Shown here piece by piece: positions 55,433-64,000 of a stretch of DNA of 64,000 nucleotides. A model generated the notes under the pieces. The model ran no database searches. It was not told the DNA's origin and was given only the letters and a program-made list of their open reading frames with translations. Position 1 is the first letter of the stretch, and each line of letters opens with the position of its first letter. This DNA is from Ignavibacteria bacterium (lineage in GTDB: Bacteria > Bacteroidota > Ignavibacteria > Ignavibacteriales > SURF-24): contig JAAXKN010000003.1 of the NCBI GenBank assembly GCA_025612375.1, positions 1 through 64,000 of the forward strand, written 5' to 3'. Position numbers and translations under genes: made by a program.

Positions 55433-57289
55433 ATGAAAAGATTTAAGCTGACTATACTCTTAACCCTCCTTTTAAGCGTACTTAGCTTTGCGCAGCCGTT
55501 CAAGTTCGGCTGGATAACGGACGTTCACATAGGAAGCCCCAAGGCAGAGGAATACTTAAAGCAGGTAGTGGATGATATAAACAAGAGGAGCGACATACAG
55601 TTTGTTATAGCCTCGGGTGACATTGCTGAAAAAGGGCAATCGGCCGAACTGGAACAGGCCAAAGGGATACTGGATGGGCTGAAGGTAAAATATTACGTCA
55701 TACCCGGGAACCACGACACCAAGTGGAGCGACAACGGGCTTACCAAATTTACTGAACTCTGGGGAAGCAGCAGGTTCAGCTTTGACTTTAACGGCATCAG
55801 GTTCATAGGCATGAACAGCGGCATTCCATGGCGCGGAGGCGGCGGACATTTTGCAGTTGAAGACCTGAAGTGGCTTGATAGTGAGCTTCAGAAGCTGGAT
55901 AAGAAGCAGGAAATTATTTTCTGTGCCCATCACCCGTTAAATGAAGAGGTGGACAACTGGTTTGAAGTTACGAACCGCCTGAGGAACTACAACATTAAGC
56001 TTGTAATGCTGGGGCACGGCCACGTAAACAAGGTATTTGATTTTAACGGCATACCGGCTGTAATGGGCCGTTCGACGCTTGAGGACAAAAAGAAAACCTG
56101 GGGATATACTGAGGTTGAAAACGCCCAGGATTCGCTTTTGTGCTTTGAGATCAACCGCGACTCTGTTCCTCACCTGTGGGCTTCCGTAAGCAAGAAAACG
56201 GAGCTTAACGTTCCGCAAGTGGATTCCGCGCAGTTTGTAAATTATAATGCCGAGGTTAAATGGCAGAAGGATCTTAATACTACTATGGTAAGCCCCCTGG
56301 TAGCCTGGAAAAACAAAATATACGCTGCCGCAACCAACGGCGTGGTATCATGTTTTTCTGCAAACGGGGATTTATTATGGGAGATAAAGACCGGGGGAAC
56401 AATTTACAGCCGTCCTGCTGTTGCAGATAATGTGCTTGCAGTAGGAACAATGCAGGGTGACCTGATTACAATTGATGCGGAAAAAGGGACGGTGCTGCAG
56501 ACTATAGGGATTGGGGAGCCGGTAACGAGCCAGATAATTGCAATAGGCTATAATGGCGACAAGCGCCTGATGAGCGGTGCAAAACCGGATACTGTTTTTA
56601 TTGTAGGAACAAGCAAAGGGAGGCTTTTAAGCTACGAGGTAAATACACTCGATCAGATCTGGGAGAACACGAGTGCGCAGGGAATGGTTGAAACCCGGCC
56701 GATGTATTATGAAAACAGGCTTGTCTACGGTAGCTGGGACAGTTACCTCTACTGCATTGATGCCCGCTCGGGTGTATTGCTGTGGAAGTGGACGGGAAAT
56801 AAGAATTTTTACTACTCCCCTGCCGCGTGCGCACCCGTTACAGACGGGAAGAATGTCTATACGGCAACTCCCGATAAATTTGTCTCGGCCGTGGACCTGC
56901 TCCTTGGGAAAAAAGTCTGGAGGAGCGATGCTTTTCCGGCCTGGGAATCGATTGGAATAAGCGCAAACAAGCAGACGCTTTTTATAAAGGGGATGACAGA
57001 CAAGTTTTACTTTGTAGGCGCAGCCAAAGGTAAGCTTCAGAAAGAAGTTGATTTGAAGTTCGGTCTGGACACAACTCCCATTACCCCGATTGAAAGTGAG
57101 GGCAGTGTAATTTTCGGCTGCAAGAACGGTATTATTTACCAGATAGATAAAAGTTTTAATTACAAGCCGCTCATATTTACAGGGACCTCCAGGACGCATA
57201 CGGTAATGCCGCTTGGCCAGGGCATGTTTGCGGCGTCAAATATGGACGGAAAGATTTTTGTTTTCAGCATTAAAGAAGGACAGCAGTGA
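55433..57289 (+). CDS. Secreted metallophosphoesterase fused to a PQQ-type beta-propeller
   Basis: 618 aa. Signal peptide to ~20 (LSFAQP). Residues ~22-255: calcineurin-like phosphoesterase with WITDVHIGS (D-x-H), SGDIAE, IPGNHDTKWS, FCAHHP and LGHGHVNK. From ~270: a propeller with PQQ/WD40-like repeats (AAATNGVVSCFSANGDLLWE, SPLVAWKNKIYAAA). Such fusions usually act on surface or periplasmic substrates, with the propeller docking a partner. Its stop overlaps the start of the HAD gene (GTGA). Confidence 0.9.
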   Translation: MKRFKLTILLTLLLSVLSFAQPFKFGWITDVHIGSPKAEEYLKQVVDDINKRSDIQFVIASGDIAEKGQSAELEQAKGILDGLKVKYYVIPGNHDTKWSDNGLTKFTELWGSSRFSFDFNGIRFIGMNSGIPWRGGGGHFAVEDLKWLDSELQKLDKKQEIIFCAHHPLNEEVDNWFEVTNRLRNYNIKLVMLGHGHVNKVFDFNGIPAVMGRSTLEDKKKTWGYTEVENAQDSLLCFEINRDSVPHLWASVSKKTELNVPQVDSAQFVNYNAEVKWQKDLNTTMVSPLVAWKNKIYAAATNGVVSCFSANGDLLWEIKTGGTIYSRPAVADNVLAVGTMQGDLITIDAEKGTVLQTIGIGEPVTSQIIAIGYNGDKRLMSGAKPDTVFIVGTSKGRLLSYEVNTLDQIWENTSAQGMVETRPMYYENRLVYGSWDSYLYCIDARSGVLLWKWTGNKNFYYSPAACAPVTDGKNVYTATPDKFVSAVDLLLGKKVWRSDAFPAWESIGISANKQTLFIKGMTDKFYFVGAAKGKLQKEVDLKFGLDTTPITPIESEGSVIFGCKNGIIYQIDKSFNYKPLIFTGTSRTHTVMPLGQGMFAASNMDGKIFVFSIKEGQQ

Positions 57290-57936
57290 AGAATTTTGAT
57301 GGAATTTTGTTCGATATAGACGGTACACTTACTTCAACAAACGAGTTAATATTTGCTTCATTTAATCACGTTGCAAAAAAGTATTTAAATAAGACATACA
57401 CGCCGGAGGAGCTGATTGCACTTTTCGGCCCCCCGGAAGATGAGATCTTAAAGGATCTCACGGGTGAAAAGTACAACGAAGCTCATTATGATTATTTTGA
57501 TTTTTACGATAAGAAGCACGCTGAGCTGGCGGATACATATCCGGGCATAAAAGATATTCTTGAAGATATAAAAAAGACAAAAATGCCTCTCGGGATCTTT
57601 ACAGGCAAAGGGAGAAAAGCTTCAACAATAACGCTTAAGGCACTTGAGTTATACGACTATTTTGACATGATAGTTACAGGCGACGACGTGAAGAAGCACA
57701 AGCCTAATCCCGAGGGCGTACTGAATTTTGTGGAAAAGTACAAGCTGGATAAGTCGAGGGTGCTTCTTATAGGCGACGCCCCGGCAGACATCAAAGCCGC
57801 GCGCGGAGCCGGAGTAAAGATTGCCTCAGTGGTCTGGGACAGCTATGCAAAGGCCATAGTAATGGAATCAAAAAGCGACTATGTATTCCACACGGTTGAG
57901 GAGCTGCATAAGTTTATAAGGAAGAATATTCAGTAG
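57286..57936 (+). CDS. HAD-superfamily hydrolase (phosphoglycolate phosphatase-like)
   Basis: 216 aa, GTG start overlapping the previous stop by 4 nt (GTGA), so the two are translationally coupled. Motif I FDIDGTLTSTNE (nucleophile Asp), a helical C1 cap, motif II FTGKGRKAS, motif IV GDAPADIKAARGAG. Similar to Gph/pyrophosphatase-type HADs; the substrate is likely a small phosphate ester. Cytoplasmic, unlike its operon partner. It ends 7 nt inside the convergent endonuclease V gene. Confidence 0.92.
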   Translation: MKNFDGILFDIDGTLTSTNELIFASFNHVAKKYLNKTYTPEELIALFGPPEDEILKDLTGEKYNEAHYDYFDFYDKKHAELADTYPGIKDILEDIKKTKMPLGIFTGKGRKASTITLKALELYDYFDMIVTGDDVKKHKPNPEGVLNFVEKYKLDKSRVLLIGDAPADIKAARGAGVKIASVVWDSYAKAIVMESKSDYVFHTVEELHKFIRKNIQ

Positions 57937-58439
57937 GCTATGCCTTCACGGCTGAGCTGGTCCGCTCTTTTAAGCAGTGCTGGGATGCGGTTTCTTCCGT
58001 GCATGTGTGATATGTAAGTCTTGGCTTCCTGGAGGCTAATTCCGGCAGAGGTAACATAAAGCGGGCGGAGGCTTTTGCCGCGCAAGAGTTTAATGGTCTC
58101 AGGCGTATCCTTAAAGGGCGACTTTGCAACGCCGATTACCGGTATCTTTTTATTCAGAGCTATATAGAGGCGGCCTCCAAGGCCGTCTTTTTTTTCACTT
58201 CCAAGCCAGACGTAGCCGTCGATAACAATAGCCTCGGGCATTTCATTTAACTTTTTCAGGAGCTCCAAAATTACTGGAAGCTCCCTTAAGTAGAAGCTGC
58301 CGGGGATGTAGCTATTGATCCCCTTCAGGCTCGTTGTAACTTCATAAGAGGGCTTTTCGTCCGTCCAGTTATGGGAGGAGGCAACGCCTGCAGCAAAGGC
58401 CTCGTCCTGATTATAGCTGACGTCCACTGCCAGTATCAT
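57930..58439 (-). CDS. nfi: Endonuclease V (divergent, short form)
   Basis: Nicks DNA (or RNA) near deoxyinosine/inosine. 169 aa, shorter than E. coli Nfi (~220): the N-terminal part before the catalytic core is reduced. The Asp/Glu/Asp metal ligands are visible in ILAVDVSYN, FYLRELPV and VIDGYVW. However, the family motif normally reading VDGxGxxHPRxxGLA is replaced by IDGYVWLGSEKKDGLGGRLY, and the GVAKSPF lysine motif is kept. The metal site is intact but the base-recognition loop is atypical, so lesion specificity is uncertain. AGGTG lies before the ATG. Confidence 0.8.
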   Translation of the reverse strand: MILAVDVSYNQDEAFAAGVASSHNWTDEKPSYEVTTSLKGINSYIPGSFYLRELPVILELLKKLNEMPEAIVIDGYVWLGSEKKDGLGGRLYIALNKKIPVIGVAKSPFKDTPETIKLLRGKSLRPLYVTSAGISLQEAKTYISHMHGRNRIPALLKRADQLSREGIAY

Positions 58440-58701
58440 TTCTCACCTGATGATTTTAAGAGTAAACACTTCAGAACATTTTAAGGAAAAACTTCAAGAA
58501 AAAACAGACATCAGGTGCAATAATCCCCTTTTTCATGAACTTGTTTTTTTTGTCTGATTTTTTACATTTAGAGCAATCACATTCCAGCACAGATACAATG
58601 TTTTTATTTATAATAAAAGCTGTTCTTTAACGGCACAAGGCAGCCGGCCAGTCTTATTACATATCGGGCTTTTTTAACTCTCAAAACAAAGGGGGTAATA
58701 T

Positions 58702-61700
58702 ATGAAGCTATCAGGTATGTCAAATCAGCATTTACTTTTCAGCGCAGTCAAACCTTTACTTCTCACAATTAGGAAGTCAGCATTTACAATACTGCTGCTG
58801 TTTCTGATTGCCGGAGAGATTCTGCCGCAGAGAAGAATGGAGGATAAAAAGGCATTGCTCAAAAGAGCGGCAATGAACCTGCCTGAAGTAAAATCCTCCC
58901 CGCAGGACGGCGCTCCGGGGTACTGTGCACCGGGAAGCCACAGCACTACTTATGAGTCCATTAACAGCGTAAAAGTAAAAGAAACATTCACCGGTATTGA
59001 AATCACCGTTGTAGTGAACATAACAAACCCTTACGGATGTGTAGCCAATAACCCCTGCCAGAGTTACGATGCGAGTCCTGAGAATATTAACGTATGGATC
59101 GACTGGGACGGAGACAAGACATGGGGCAACAGACCGGACGAATACGTAATACATGAAGGAATGAAGGGCTATGCCATCGGCTTTGACAGCCACTTAATGA
59201 CGTTAATAAAGGATGTAAAAGTACCGGCTGACGCCAAAAGACCAGCCTGGATGAGAGTAAACCTCGGCTGGGGCTACGATCCTACGGACCCATGCCAGGC
59301 AGACTGGACGTATGGAGACGTTAAAGACTACCCCATACTCTGTGGCTTAAATATCACAGAAATCAGTGCCATAGGAAACATTGAGTTAAAGGATGTTCCC
59401 AAGCCCCTGCTCAGCCAAAAATTCGATAAAGACGGGAAATTGACAGATCCACCCGTTGTCAATAAACCGCTTGCAGCCGCGGCCAGAAAGAGTGAAATCA
59501 AGTTAAACGTAAAACTCCAGTCGTTTCCCGATGATAAACTTGGTGCGAATTCCAGAACAGTGTGCAATTATAAGATAACCTCCCAATGGAAAACTTACGT
59601 TGAGGATGTATCTGAGTTTAAGGGAAAGGAAGGAAAGCTGGCCATAAAGCTGCCGGGCAGAATTGGTAAGTACAACCTGGAACTTAATTTTAAGTTCTAT
59701 GGAGACAACCAAAACCAGGTTGGCAGTGACATTTATATACTGGACCTATGGGTAAGCTACGATGACCCAAAGCTTAGCGGAATAAAAAAGGTGTGGATGG
59801 ATAAAGCAATAGAATTTACTGAAGGTACTATGCTGAGTCCGGACGCCGAAGAAAAGCTTGCTCAGGAGATGATGCATGGCATTTATAACAAAGGAGGAAT
59901 GAGGTGGTCATATGGCAATGCTCCCATTCCATGGTTCAGGTGGTATGAAATAGTAGAAGGCAAGACAGAGGAAGCAGACTGCAAGGCAACTTCTAATGTA
60001 TGGATGAACCTGTTAAAAACTCTTGGGGTAGGCGGTACTTCCACAGTGCATCATCAGGGAAAAATTTATGGCAAAGGCTTTTTATCCAAAACAAATCTGG
60101 TAGCATACGGAGGGACAAAAAGCGCACGAGGTAACGCTTTCCGGAGTGCTGAAATAAATTCTGAAAGGTGGCTCTTCGATTCACATACTTTCGGGCAGAA
60201 AGGAACAGTGTATTATGATCCGGTCTTTGATAAGTCTTTCAAAGACTTTTACTTCCATGTGGCCTGGGATATCAGGACAGAGTTTCCAGGGGGTTATGAG
60301 ACAGGCGATCCTCCTCCCGATCAGGGGCCCCGCGTTCTGGCTACAGGAGAGTCGTTTGAGCTAGAGGACGGGCGTTGGAAAAAATATACATATGAATTTA
60401 TTTTCACTCCCAAAATTCACCCTCTGATTCAGTCCCCCTTAACCGACGGCGCCAGATTTACAGGTGTATTTTCAGAAAAAGCCGTCAATACTGACGGAGA
60501 TGCATATACTGATCAGCTCGGTGCCGAGGTTGAAATTGAGATTACAAAATCAGGGAAATATATGGTTTCGGGGCTTCTCAGGCAGAACGATATTGTTTTA
60601 GCTACACAACCCTATACCGAGGCTCCGGGGAGCTGGTATGAAGTTATCGGACCCGCACCGGGCAAACTGACCGTTCATCCAACTTTCAGCGGTGAAAGCA
60701 TATTCCAGAAGAAATTAAACGGGACATATACTTTCGACCTTTATATACTGGACACGACCGGGACAATTGTTGATTCAGCGGAGTTCAAAACCGGGCAGCA
60801 CCAGTATACTGAATTCGGTGAGATCCCCCTGCGCGTCAGTCAGATATCAGAATCCCCCGAAGATACCACCGGGGACGGATTATATGATGTTATATCCGTA
60901 AAGTTGGATATTCAGTCGAGCCTTGCAGGCAGCTATTTGATACAAAGCACGCTGCTGAAAGACAGCATAAGTATAACTTCGGCTTCAATGCCTTTTCAGC
61001 TTATAGCCGGAGACAACCAGATAATCCATAAAGCAGGAGCAAGAGCTCTCTCAGCAGCAGGCCAAGACGGGCCATACACAATTTCCGTCCAGTTATGCAG
61101 CGCAGATGGGGCACAGCTTACAGCAGATCAGATACAGACTGCCGCATACAAGGCTTCTCAGTTTGCGCCTCCTGAAGCCGTGATTATTACGGGAACAAAT
61201 GAATATACGAAGGACGACGACAATGACGGCCTCATAGATACTCTACAGGCCGAACTGCAGCTGACATCCCTTAAGGACAGCAGATATATTATTACGGCTT
61301 ACCTCACGAGTCAGAAAGATTCCTTAATTACCGTTTCTTCTTCCGAGGTCTCTGCCATTAAAGGATATAGCCTGGTGAGGCTAAACTTTGCCGGCACAGC
61401 TATAGCAAAGAGCAAAACAGACGGGCCGTACAAAATAGGCTACGCGGTAATTCTGGACACAGTACTGAACCTTGTTTCATCAGGATTTAATCTCTACAAT
61501 ACCCAGGCTTACACCATAAATCAGTTTGAGCAGCCAAGGGGTAAGATCATTCAGTCCACCGGCAGCTATACCGAAAAGCTTATTGATACGGATAATAACG
61601 GGCTTACTGATTCACTTGAAATAGATGTCGAAGTAATTCCGCTTGATTCGGGCTATGTTGTTGCAATGGGTCAGCTAATGAACTCCGAGGGAGAAAGTGT

Positions 61701-62499
61701 CTGCCGGGCCTCAGGAAGAGATTTTCTTCCGGCAAACGAGAAAGGAAATGTCAGACTTAAATTCAGCGGGCGCATGTTATACGGTAACCTCTCCGACGGT
61801 CCTTATGACCTGAAGAACCTTCTGATTTACCATCTCGGCATACCTGAAGAATCAATAAGCATCGAGAATGCTTTTAAGACGTCGGATTATAAATATCTGA
61901 GCTTTGAAAAAGCCTCTGTAGTAACTGGGCATATAACAGATGTTAATAATAAACCTGTCAAGGGCGTCCTGCTTTCACTGGGCGACAGCACATATGACTA
62001 TTCAGAACCGACCGGGAAATATCACCTCGTATCTATGCAGGAAGGTCAATTCCTCCTGAAGATCTATGGTCCCGATACCACAGGCCTCATCTGGAACATA
62101 TATCTGGGAGACAAGCTTTTTACGGGAGACTCCTTAATTGTAAATGTGTCAGCAGATACAGTACTCAATGTTAATTTTAAGGCTCCCGTTGTACTCTCAG
62201 ACGCTAAGAGCAGCATACGGGGTTTAACTGCGCTTCCCTATTATGAGCTCATGCAGAACTATCCGAACCCCTTTAACCCGTCGACAACAATAAGGTACAA
62301 TATACCGAAGGCCGGAGTGGTAAGGCTGGAAATCTTTGATATGCTCGGGAAGAAAATTGCAACGCTTGTTGATGAATACCAGGCAGCCGGCATGCATGAA
62401 AGGATGCTTCAGGCAGACAAGCTTGCAAGCGGGATTTACTATTATCAGATCCGTTCGGGGAGCTATATGGCAGCAAAAAAAATGATCCTGGTTAAGTAG
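58702..62499 (+). CDS. Giant secreted GEVED / transglutaminase-like / Ca-repeat protein with T9SS sorting domain
   Basis: 1265 aa. Signal/anchor at ~25-42; GEVED-like domain (~70-215: SYDASPENINVWIDWDGDKT, ending YGDVKDYPILCG); a transglutaminase-like region (~400-560; Cys in EEADCKATSNVWMNLLKTLG, His/Asp in WLFDSHTFGQKG); several DxDxDG-rich repeats of calcium-binding look (TDGDAYTDQ, TTGDGLYDV, KDDDNDGLIDT, DTDNNGLTD); a carboxypeptidase-regulatory-like module; T9SS sorting domain (QNYPNPFNPSTT ... KKMILVK). Likely a large surface or matrix protein, possibly cross-linking. The SD is a GGGGG run similar to the Asp-box gene's. Confidence 0.82.
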   Translation: MKLSGMSNQHLLFSAVKPLLLTIRKSAFTILLLFLIAGEILPQRRMEDKKALLKRAAMNLPEVKSSPQDGAPGYCAPGSHSTTYESINSVKVKETFTGIEITVVVNITNPYGCVANNPCQSYDASPENINVWIDWDGDKTWGNRPDEYVIHEGMKGYAIGFDSHLMTLIKDVKVPADAKRPAWMRVNLGWGYDPTDPCQADWTYGDVKDYPILCGLNITEISAIGNIELKDVPKPLLSQKFDKDGKLTDPPVVNKPLAAAARKSEIKLNVKLQSFPDDKLGANSRTVCNYKITSQWKTYVEDVSEFKGKEGKLAIKLPGRIGKYNLELNFKFYGDNQNQVGSDIYILDLWVSYDDPKLSGIKKVWMDKAIEFTEGTMLSPDAEEKLAQEMMHGIYNKGGMRWSYGNAPIPWFRWYEIVEGKTEEADCKATSNVWMNLLKTLGVGGTSTVHHQGKIYGKGFLSKTNLVAYGGTKSARGNAFRSAEINSERWLFDSHTFGQKGTVYYDPVFDKSFKDFYFHVAWDIRTEFPGGYETGDPPPDQGPRVLATGESFELEDGRWKKYTYEFIFTPKIHPLIQSPLTDGARFTGVFSEKAVNTDGDAYTDQLGAEVEIEITKSGKYMVSGLLRQNDIVLATQPYTEAPGSWYEVIGPAPGKLTVHPTFSGESIFQKKLNGTYTFDLYILDTTGTIVDSAEFKTGQHQYTEFGEIPLRVSQISESPEDTTGDGLYDVISVKLDIQSSLAGSYLIQSTLLKDSISITSASMPFQLIAGDNQIIHKAGARALSAAGQDGPYTISVQLCSADGAQLTADQIQTAAYKASQFAPPEAVIITGTNEYTKDDDNDGLIDTLQAELQLTSLKDSRYIITAYLTSQKDSLITVSSSEVSAIKGYSLVRLNFAGTAIAKSKTDGPYKIGYAVILDTVLNLVSSGFNLYNTQAYTINQFEQPRGKIIQSTGSYTEKLIDTDNNGLTDSLEIDVEVIPLDSGYVVAMGQLMNSEGESVCRASGRDFLPANEKGNVRLKFSGRMLYGNLSDGPYDLKNLLIYHLGIPEESISIENAFKTSDYKYLSFEKASVVTGHITDVNNKPVKGVLLSLGDSTYDYSEPTGKYHLVSMQEGQFLLKIYGPDTTGLIWNIYLGDKLFTGDSLIVNVSADTVLNVNFKAPVVLSDAKSSIRGLTALPYYELMQNYPNPFNPSTTIRYNIPKAGVVRLEIFDMLGKKIATLVDEYQAAGMHERMLQADKLASGIYYYQIRSGSYMAAKKMILVK

Positions 62500-62519
62500 C
62501 TTAAGTGAAGTATAAAAAG

Positions 62520-62550
62520 CAAAAAGGCGCCTTTCAGGGGCGCCTTTTTT
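62520..62550. terminator. Bidirectional terminator between the GEVED protein gene and tmRNA
   Basis: GGCGCC on both sides of a short loop, flanked by AAAAA and TTTTTT; it can serve the plus-strand gene and the minus-strand tmRNA. Confidence 0.85.
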
Positions 62551-62562
62551 AATCAGCATTAG

Positions 62563-62916
62563 TGGAGGTGGCGGGAGTCGAACCCGCGTCCGAAGTTGAA
62601 ATACTAAGAACGTCTACACACATAGCCTGTCGATTTTTTAGGCTTAAAGCATCCCGGCAGGCAGGGTTGACTTTAAGCTTGCCCGGTTAAGATTTGCAGG
62701 ATTTACCCGGACGCTCATCCCGCTATCACACCTGATCGGCGTTCATCTCAGACCCGGTGCGCGAAGTCAGAGCGAACGGCTACTTTTATAATTAAGCAGC
62801 TAAGGCGTAGTTATTTTCGCCAGTTATTGTTTTATTACCGCCGTTTTACGTGTCTACGGTGAACACGATGTGCAGTTCAAAGCCTAACTAACCCCGTCGA
62901 AGCCAATTTCACCCCC
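62563..62916 (-). ncRNA. ssrA: Transfer-messenger RNA
   Basis: Rescues stalled ribosomes. On the minus strand it starts GGGGGTGAAATTGGCTTCGA (acceptor/D-like region) and ends with the T-arm CGGGTTCGACTCCCG and CACCTCCA, whose CACCTCC pairs with the 5' GGGGGTG. The tag ORF occupies 62821-62792: GENNYALAA then TAA. The 3' CCA is not encoded (CTA follows the discriminator A). The tag is of the Bacteroidota type. About 354 nt. Confidence 0.96.
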
Positions 62917-63015
62917 TTGAAAATGTTTCAAAGGACTTAAGGCTTGTTTTTAAGCAGTTAAAGCTTATCAACATAAATCCAAACAACGTGATGGGGAAAA
63001 AAGTTCAGGCTGCCT

Positions 63016-63576
63016 TTACTTTTCTTCCATGCCTTTCCAGACTACGTCAGGAGTCCCGGAGACCTTATTTTCATACCTTGCAAGGACGAAAAAAAGATCG
63101 GAAAGACGGTTTAAATATACGATTATTTCCTCCCCTGTTTCAACACTTTTATTTAAGGCTACCACCAGTCTTTCGGCCCTGCGGCAGACCGTGCGCGCCA
63201 GGTGAAGGTAAGAAGCTCCGGGTGAGCCTCCGGGGAGAATAAAATGCCTTAGTTCATCCAGCTTCCCGTTATAAAGGTCTATCTGGCGCTCAATTTCCAC
63301 GCTGAAACTCTTTTCTACCCTTGGGATCTTAAACTTTGCGTTTTCCTTATCGCGGGGTGCGGCCAGGTCACTTCCGGCAACAAAAAGCTGTCTTTGGATC
63401 ATTCCGAGGAGTGTAATAACGCCTTCGTCCCGGAGGCTGTTTAAGGCGACGCCAAGGACTGAATTTAATTCATCGATAGTACCATAGGCTTCAATTCTGA
63501 GGTCATCCTTCCGGACGCGTCCCCCGCCGAAGAGTCCCGTTTCCCCCTTATCGCCTGTTTTTGTGTATATTTTCAT
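63016..63576 (-). CDS. PduO-type ATP:cob(I)alamin adenosyltransferase
   Basis: Makes adenosylcobalamin from cob(I)alamin and ATP. 186 aa from the ATG that overlaps the upstream stop by 4 nt (ATGA); a start 7 codons earlier is less likely. Signature MKIYTKTGDKGETGLFGGG, then IEAYGTIDELNSVLGVA, RTVCRRAERLVVAL and LNRLSDLFFVLARYEN, all conserved in the family. Translationally coupled to ygfZ. Confidence 0.95.
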   Translation of the reverse strand: MKIYTKTGDKGETGLFGGGRVRKDDLRIEAYGTIDELNSVLGVALNSLRDEGVITLLGMIQRQLFVAGSDLAAPRDKENAKFKIPRVEKSFSVEIERQIDLYNGKLDELRHFILPGGSPGASYLHLARTVCRRAERLVVALNKSVETGEEIIVYLNRLSDLFFVLARYENKVSGTPDVVWKGMEEK

Positions 63577-64000
63577 TTTCTTAAAGGCAGACTGCATACT
63601 GTTACAGAATATTCCTTTCCGCTTTCATCCATGGCTGTAAGTTTTATCCCCGGGGCAGAAAAGTTTTTACTAATGATGCTGAGGGCAATTTCCTTTTCAA
63701 GATGAAACGAGCGCGCCATAGTAGTAACTTTTCCTACCTCATTGCCAGCATTAAAAAGCCTGAAGCCGTCTTTGACTTCCGCCTTTTCATCAAAGATAAG
63801 TCCCGCAATGCTTTTCTGGACTTTATCGTATGTATCCAGGCGGGCAATTACTTCCTGGCCGATATAGCACCCTTTCTTAAAGCTTACGTCTTCAAGCAGG
63901 TTTGTTTCATGAGGGTTGTACATATCGTTTATTTCATTTGGGGCGGCGGGAATTCCCTTTACCACGCGGAAAACTTTATAAGCCTCTTCACCCGCCATTC
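63573..64000 (-). CDS. ygfZ: Folate-binding protein YgfZ (GcvT-like), C-terminal part
   Basis: Fe-S cluster assembly/repair factor; binds tetrahydrofolate. The window ends inside the gene, so the N-terminal half is missing here; the internal Met at 63998 is not the true start. The family signature is KGCYIGQEVIARLDTYDKVQ (K-G-C-Y-x-G-Q-E), preceded by YNPHETNLL and followed by the C-terminal beta-barrel (GFRLFNAGNEVGKVTTMARS). Upstream partner of the adenosyltransferase. Confidence 0.92.
   Translation of the reverse strand, partial: MAGEEAYKVFRVVKGIPAAPNEINDMYNPHETNLLEDVSFKKGCYIGQEVIARLDTYDKVQKSIAGLIFDEKAEVKDGFRLFNAGNEVGKVTTMARSFHLEKEIALSIISKNFSAPGIKLTAMDESGKEYSVTVCSLPLRK

Noticed and set aside
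56627-57199. 190-aa minus-strand ORF
   Set aside because: Antisense to the propeller half of the phosphoesterase gene; composition and lack of motifs indicate a shadow frame.

Overview
The window looks like chromosome from an Ignavibacteria/Ignavibacteriota-type bacterium (Bacteroidota-Chlorobi group). Nine large secreted proteins end in the type IX secretion (T9SS) sorting domain, most with the N-Y-P-N-P-F-N-P-S-T signature common in that lineage. The tmRNA tag reads GENNYALAA, a Bacteroidota-like tag. Most genes have clear AGGAG-type Shine-Dalgarno (SD) sites, and two intergenic regions carry TTGACA-type -35 elements, which fits Ignavibacteria better than core Bacteroidetes. The lineage is inferred from these signatures, not from a search.

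Layout. (1) 139-5125, minus strand: a two-operon oxidoreductase cluster (Tat-tagged zinc alcohol dehydrogenase, acetyltransferase and AraC regulator; SDR, cupin and DUF2255). Both operons are preceded by the same 21-bp-spaced direct repeat, a candidate AraC operator. Gene remnants lie in the gaps. (2) 5357-27840: a T9SS cargo zone with Asp-box, NlpC/P60, two VIT-domain paralogs, a Reg_prop propeller and two tyrosine/glycine repeat proteins, interspersed with an F420-reductase-like protein, YceI, an outer-membrane barrel, manA and a 39-aa lipoprotein. Repeated intergenic segments and a five-copy 16-bp array occur here. (3) 28041-41921: a TonB receptor with a small CPVC protein, a PAS histidine kinase, DinB and NTF2-like proteins, an alpha/beta-hydrolase remnant, a nitroreductase lipoprotein, a phosphodiesterase, a 1065-aa C45-like hydrolase fusion and a flavin oxidase. 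(4) 42084-44896: metY-metX behind a methionine-rich leader peptide and an attenuator. (5) 45794-58439: a deacetylase, a radical SAM/O-methyltransferase operon, a subtilisin, two tandem signal peptidases behind lepA, a phosphoesterase-propeller/HAD operon and endonuclease V. (6) 58702-64000: a giant GEVED/transglutaminase-like T9SS protein, tmRNA, a PduO-type adenosyltransferase and YgfZ (cut by the window edge).

The strongest new observation is the metY-metX leader. It encodes a 19-residue peptide with six Met codons. Downstream RNA segments can form mutually exclusive 1:2, 2:3 and 3:4 (terminator) pairings, the textbook layout of ribosome-mediated attenuation, here apparently tuned to methionine instead of a SAM riboswitch. 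All function calls come from motifs read by eye; no database search was run.
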